Under the pieces are notes generated by a model, which saw only the letters and a list, made by a program, of their open reading frames with translations, did no database searches and was not told where the DNA came from. 5,478 nt of DNA. Origin: an uncultured Sphingobium sp. GTDB taxonomy: Bacteria; Pseudomonadota; Alphaproteobacteria; Sphingomonadales; Sphingomonadaceae. Made by a program: the position numbers and the translations under genes. The stretch spans positions 1 through 5,478 of the forward strand of contig CAJYHD010000429.1 in the NCBI GenBank assembly GCA_913773715.1, written 5' to 3'. Below are positions 4,921 through 5,478 of this stretch, piece after piece. The first letter of the stretch is position 1, and each line of letters starts with the position of its first letter.

Positions 4921-5478
4921 ATGCGTAGATTGAAGCTCGTCGCCCTCGCACTATCAGGATCAGCGATCCTATCCGCTGGTGCGGCACACGCGCAATTTGG
5001 GAGCGGGATCGTGTTCGACCCCTCGGCTTTCAAACGGCAACTCGAGGAACTCAACGAAGCGCGAAAGGCCGTCCAGCAAGGGGCGCAGCAGCTTGATGAG
5101 GCAAAAGCCCTGTACCGCGATCTCAACAAGGCAACCGACATCGGCAACGTCGCGAACCAGCTCAAGAACGACGTGCTGCGCACCAGCAATGTGTCATCCA
5201 GCAGCCTTGATGGCTACACCAGTGGCGATCTCAACGTCGTTGGCGGCCTGCGCGGCAAGGCGAACGACGTCTATCAGGATCTTCTCGGGCGCGGGTCGCA
5301 GACGATGACGGCCGAGCAACGCGCTGCCTATGAACAAGGTTCGCGCGAAGCAGCGGTCACAACCGGCCTTGCAGGCAATGTCGGCGATGCCGTGACTAGC
5401 CGCCGCCAGGGTCTCGAAGAGCTGCGAGGTCGGCTCAATAGCTCGACCTCGGCAGCCGAGCGCGCCGACATGTCGGCG
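4921..5478 (+). CDS. virB5: VirB5-like minor pilin, 5' part (runs off window)
   Basis: The 186 codons present are open to the window edge. Family members are usually about 220-250 aa, so most of the gene is here. A clear Sec signal peptide (MRRLKLVALALSG, then ILSAGAAHA) is predicted to be cut after A24, leaving QFGSGIVFDP, a mature N-terminus typical of VirB5 and TrbJ proteins. Residues about 37-90 are rich in Q, E, L and A and should form a long helix or coiled coil. A middle Gly/Ser/Asn-rich region (about 91-115) would be the globular insertion, followed by a second helical part including TSRRQGLEELRGRLNSSTSA, a common C-terminal pattern in the family. VirB5 sits at the pilus tip and helps pilus assembly and recipient contact. 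The position after virB4 favours VirB5; TrbJ is the alternative name for the same family in Trb systems. Confidence 0.88.
   Translation, partial: MRRLKLVALALSGSAILSAGAAHAQFGSGIVFDPSAFKRQLEELNEARKAVQQGAQQLDEAKALYRDLNKATDIGNVANQLKNDVLRTSNVSSSSLDGYTSGDLNVVGGLRGKANDVYQDLLGRGSQTMTAEQRAAYEQGSREAAVTTGLAGNVGDAVTSRRQGLEELRGRLNSSTSAAERADMSA

Noticed and set aside
1..5478. CRISPR array, tRNA, rRNA, insertion sequence or integron
   Set aside because: No regularly spaced repeats, no cloverleaf-like or rRNA-like sequence, and no transposase or integrase frame was seen.

Overview
The window holds the first five genes of a P-type (VirB/Trb-like) type IV secretion locus, virB1-virB2-virB3-virB4-virB5, all on the + strand and running off the right edge. 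Upstream is a divergent, partial gene for a conjugation-associated zinc-finger/Toprim-type protein running off the left edge. The high G+C, the GC-rich third codon positions and the closeness of the VirB proteins to Agrobacterium and Brucella counterparts point to an alphaproteobacterium. The pairing with a divergent DUF7146-type primase-like gene resembles conjugative plasmids and integrative elements of sphingomonads. That host assignment is inferred from remembered family patterns, not from a search.

Layout: 1-328 (-) is the N-terminal 109 codons of a CHC2-like zinc-finger protein. 329-422 is the divergent intergenic region. 423-710 (+) encodes an unrecognised 95-aa protein with a lower-GC composition than the virB genes, and a possible 28-aa small ORF (667-753) overlaps its 3' end. 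754-831 is a short untranslated stretch with no convincing promoter. 832-1073 carries a signal-peptide-like start that hits a stop after 14 codons and continues in the -1 frame until its stop overlaps the virB1 start. 1073-1756 virB1, 1753-2118 virB2, a 62-nt gap with hairpins, 2181-2525 virB3, 2518-4908 virB4, and 4921-5478 the 5' part of virB5.

Together the genes build the early parts of a mating-pair-formation apparatus. VirB1 opens the peptidoglycan, VirB2 is the pilus subunit, VirB3 and the VirB4 ATPase form the inner-membrane engine, and VirB5 is the pilus-tip minor pilin. The genes are tightly packed, with an ATGA overlap at virB1/virB2, an 8-nt overlap at virB3/virB4 and 12 nt between virB4 and virB5, so they look like one coupled operon. 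The exception is the gap after the pilin gene, where a perfect 7-bp hairpin spans the virB2 stop codon. virB6 onward, virD4 and any relaxase or oriT are not visible.

I see no wholly new system. The points that most deserve a second look are the broken or coupled signal-peptide ORF in front of virB1, the hairpin over the pilin stop codon, the Q...G ends of the predicted mature pilin (as in the cyclic T-pilin), and the small unexplained ORFs between the divergent primase-like gene and virB1.
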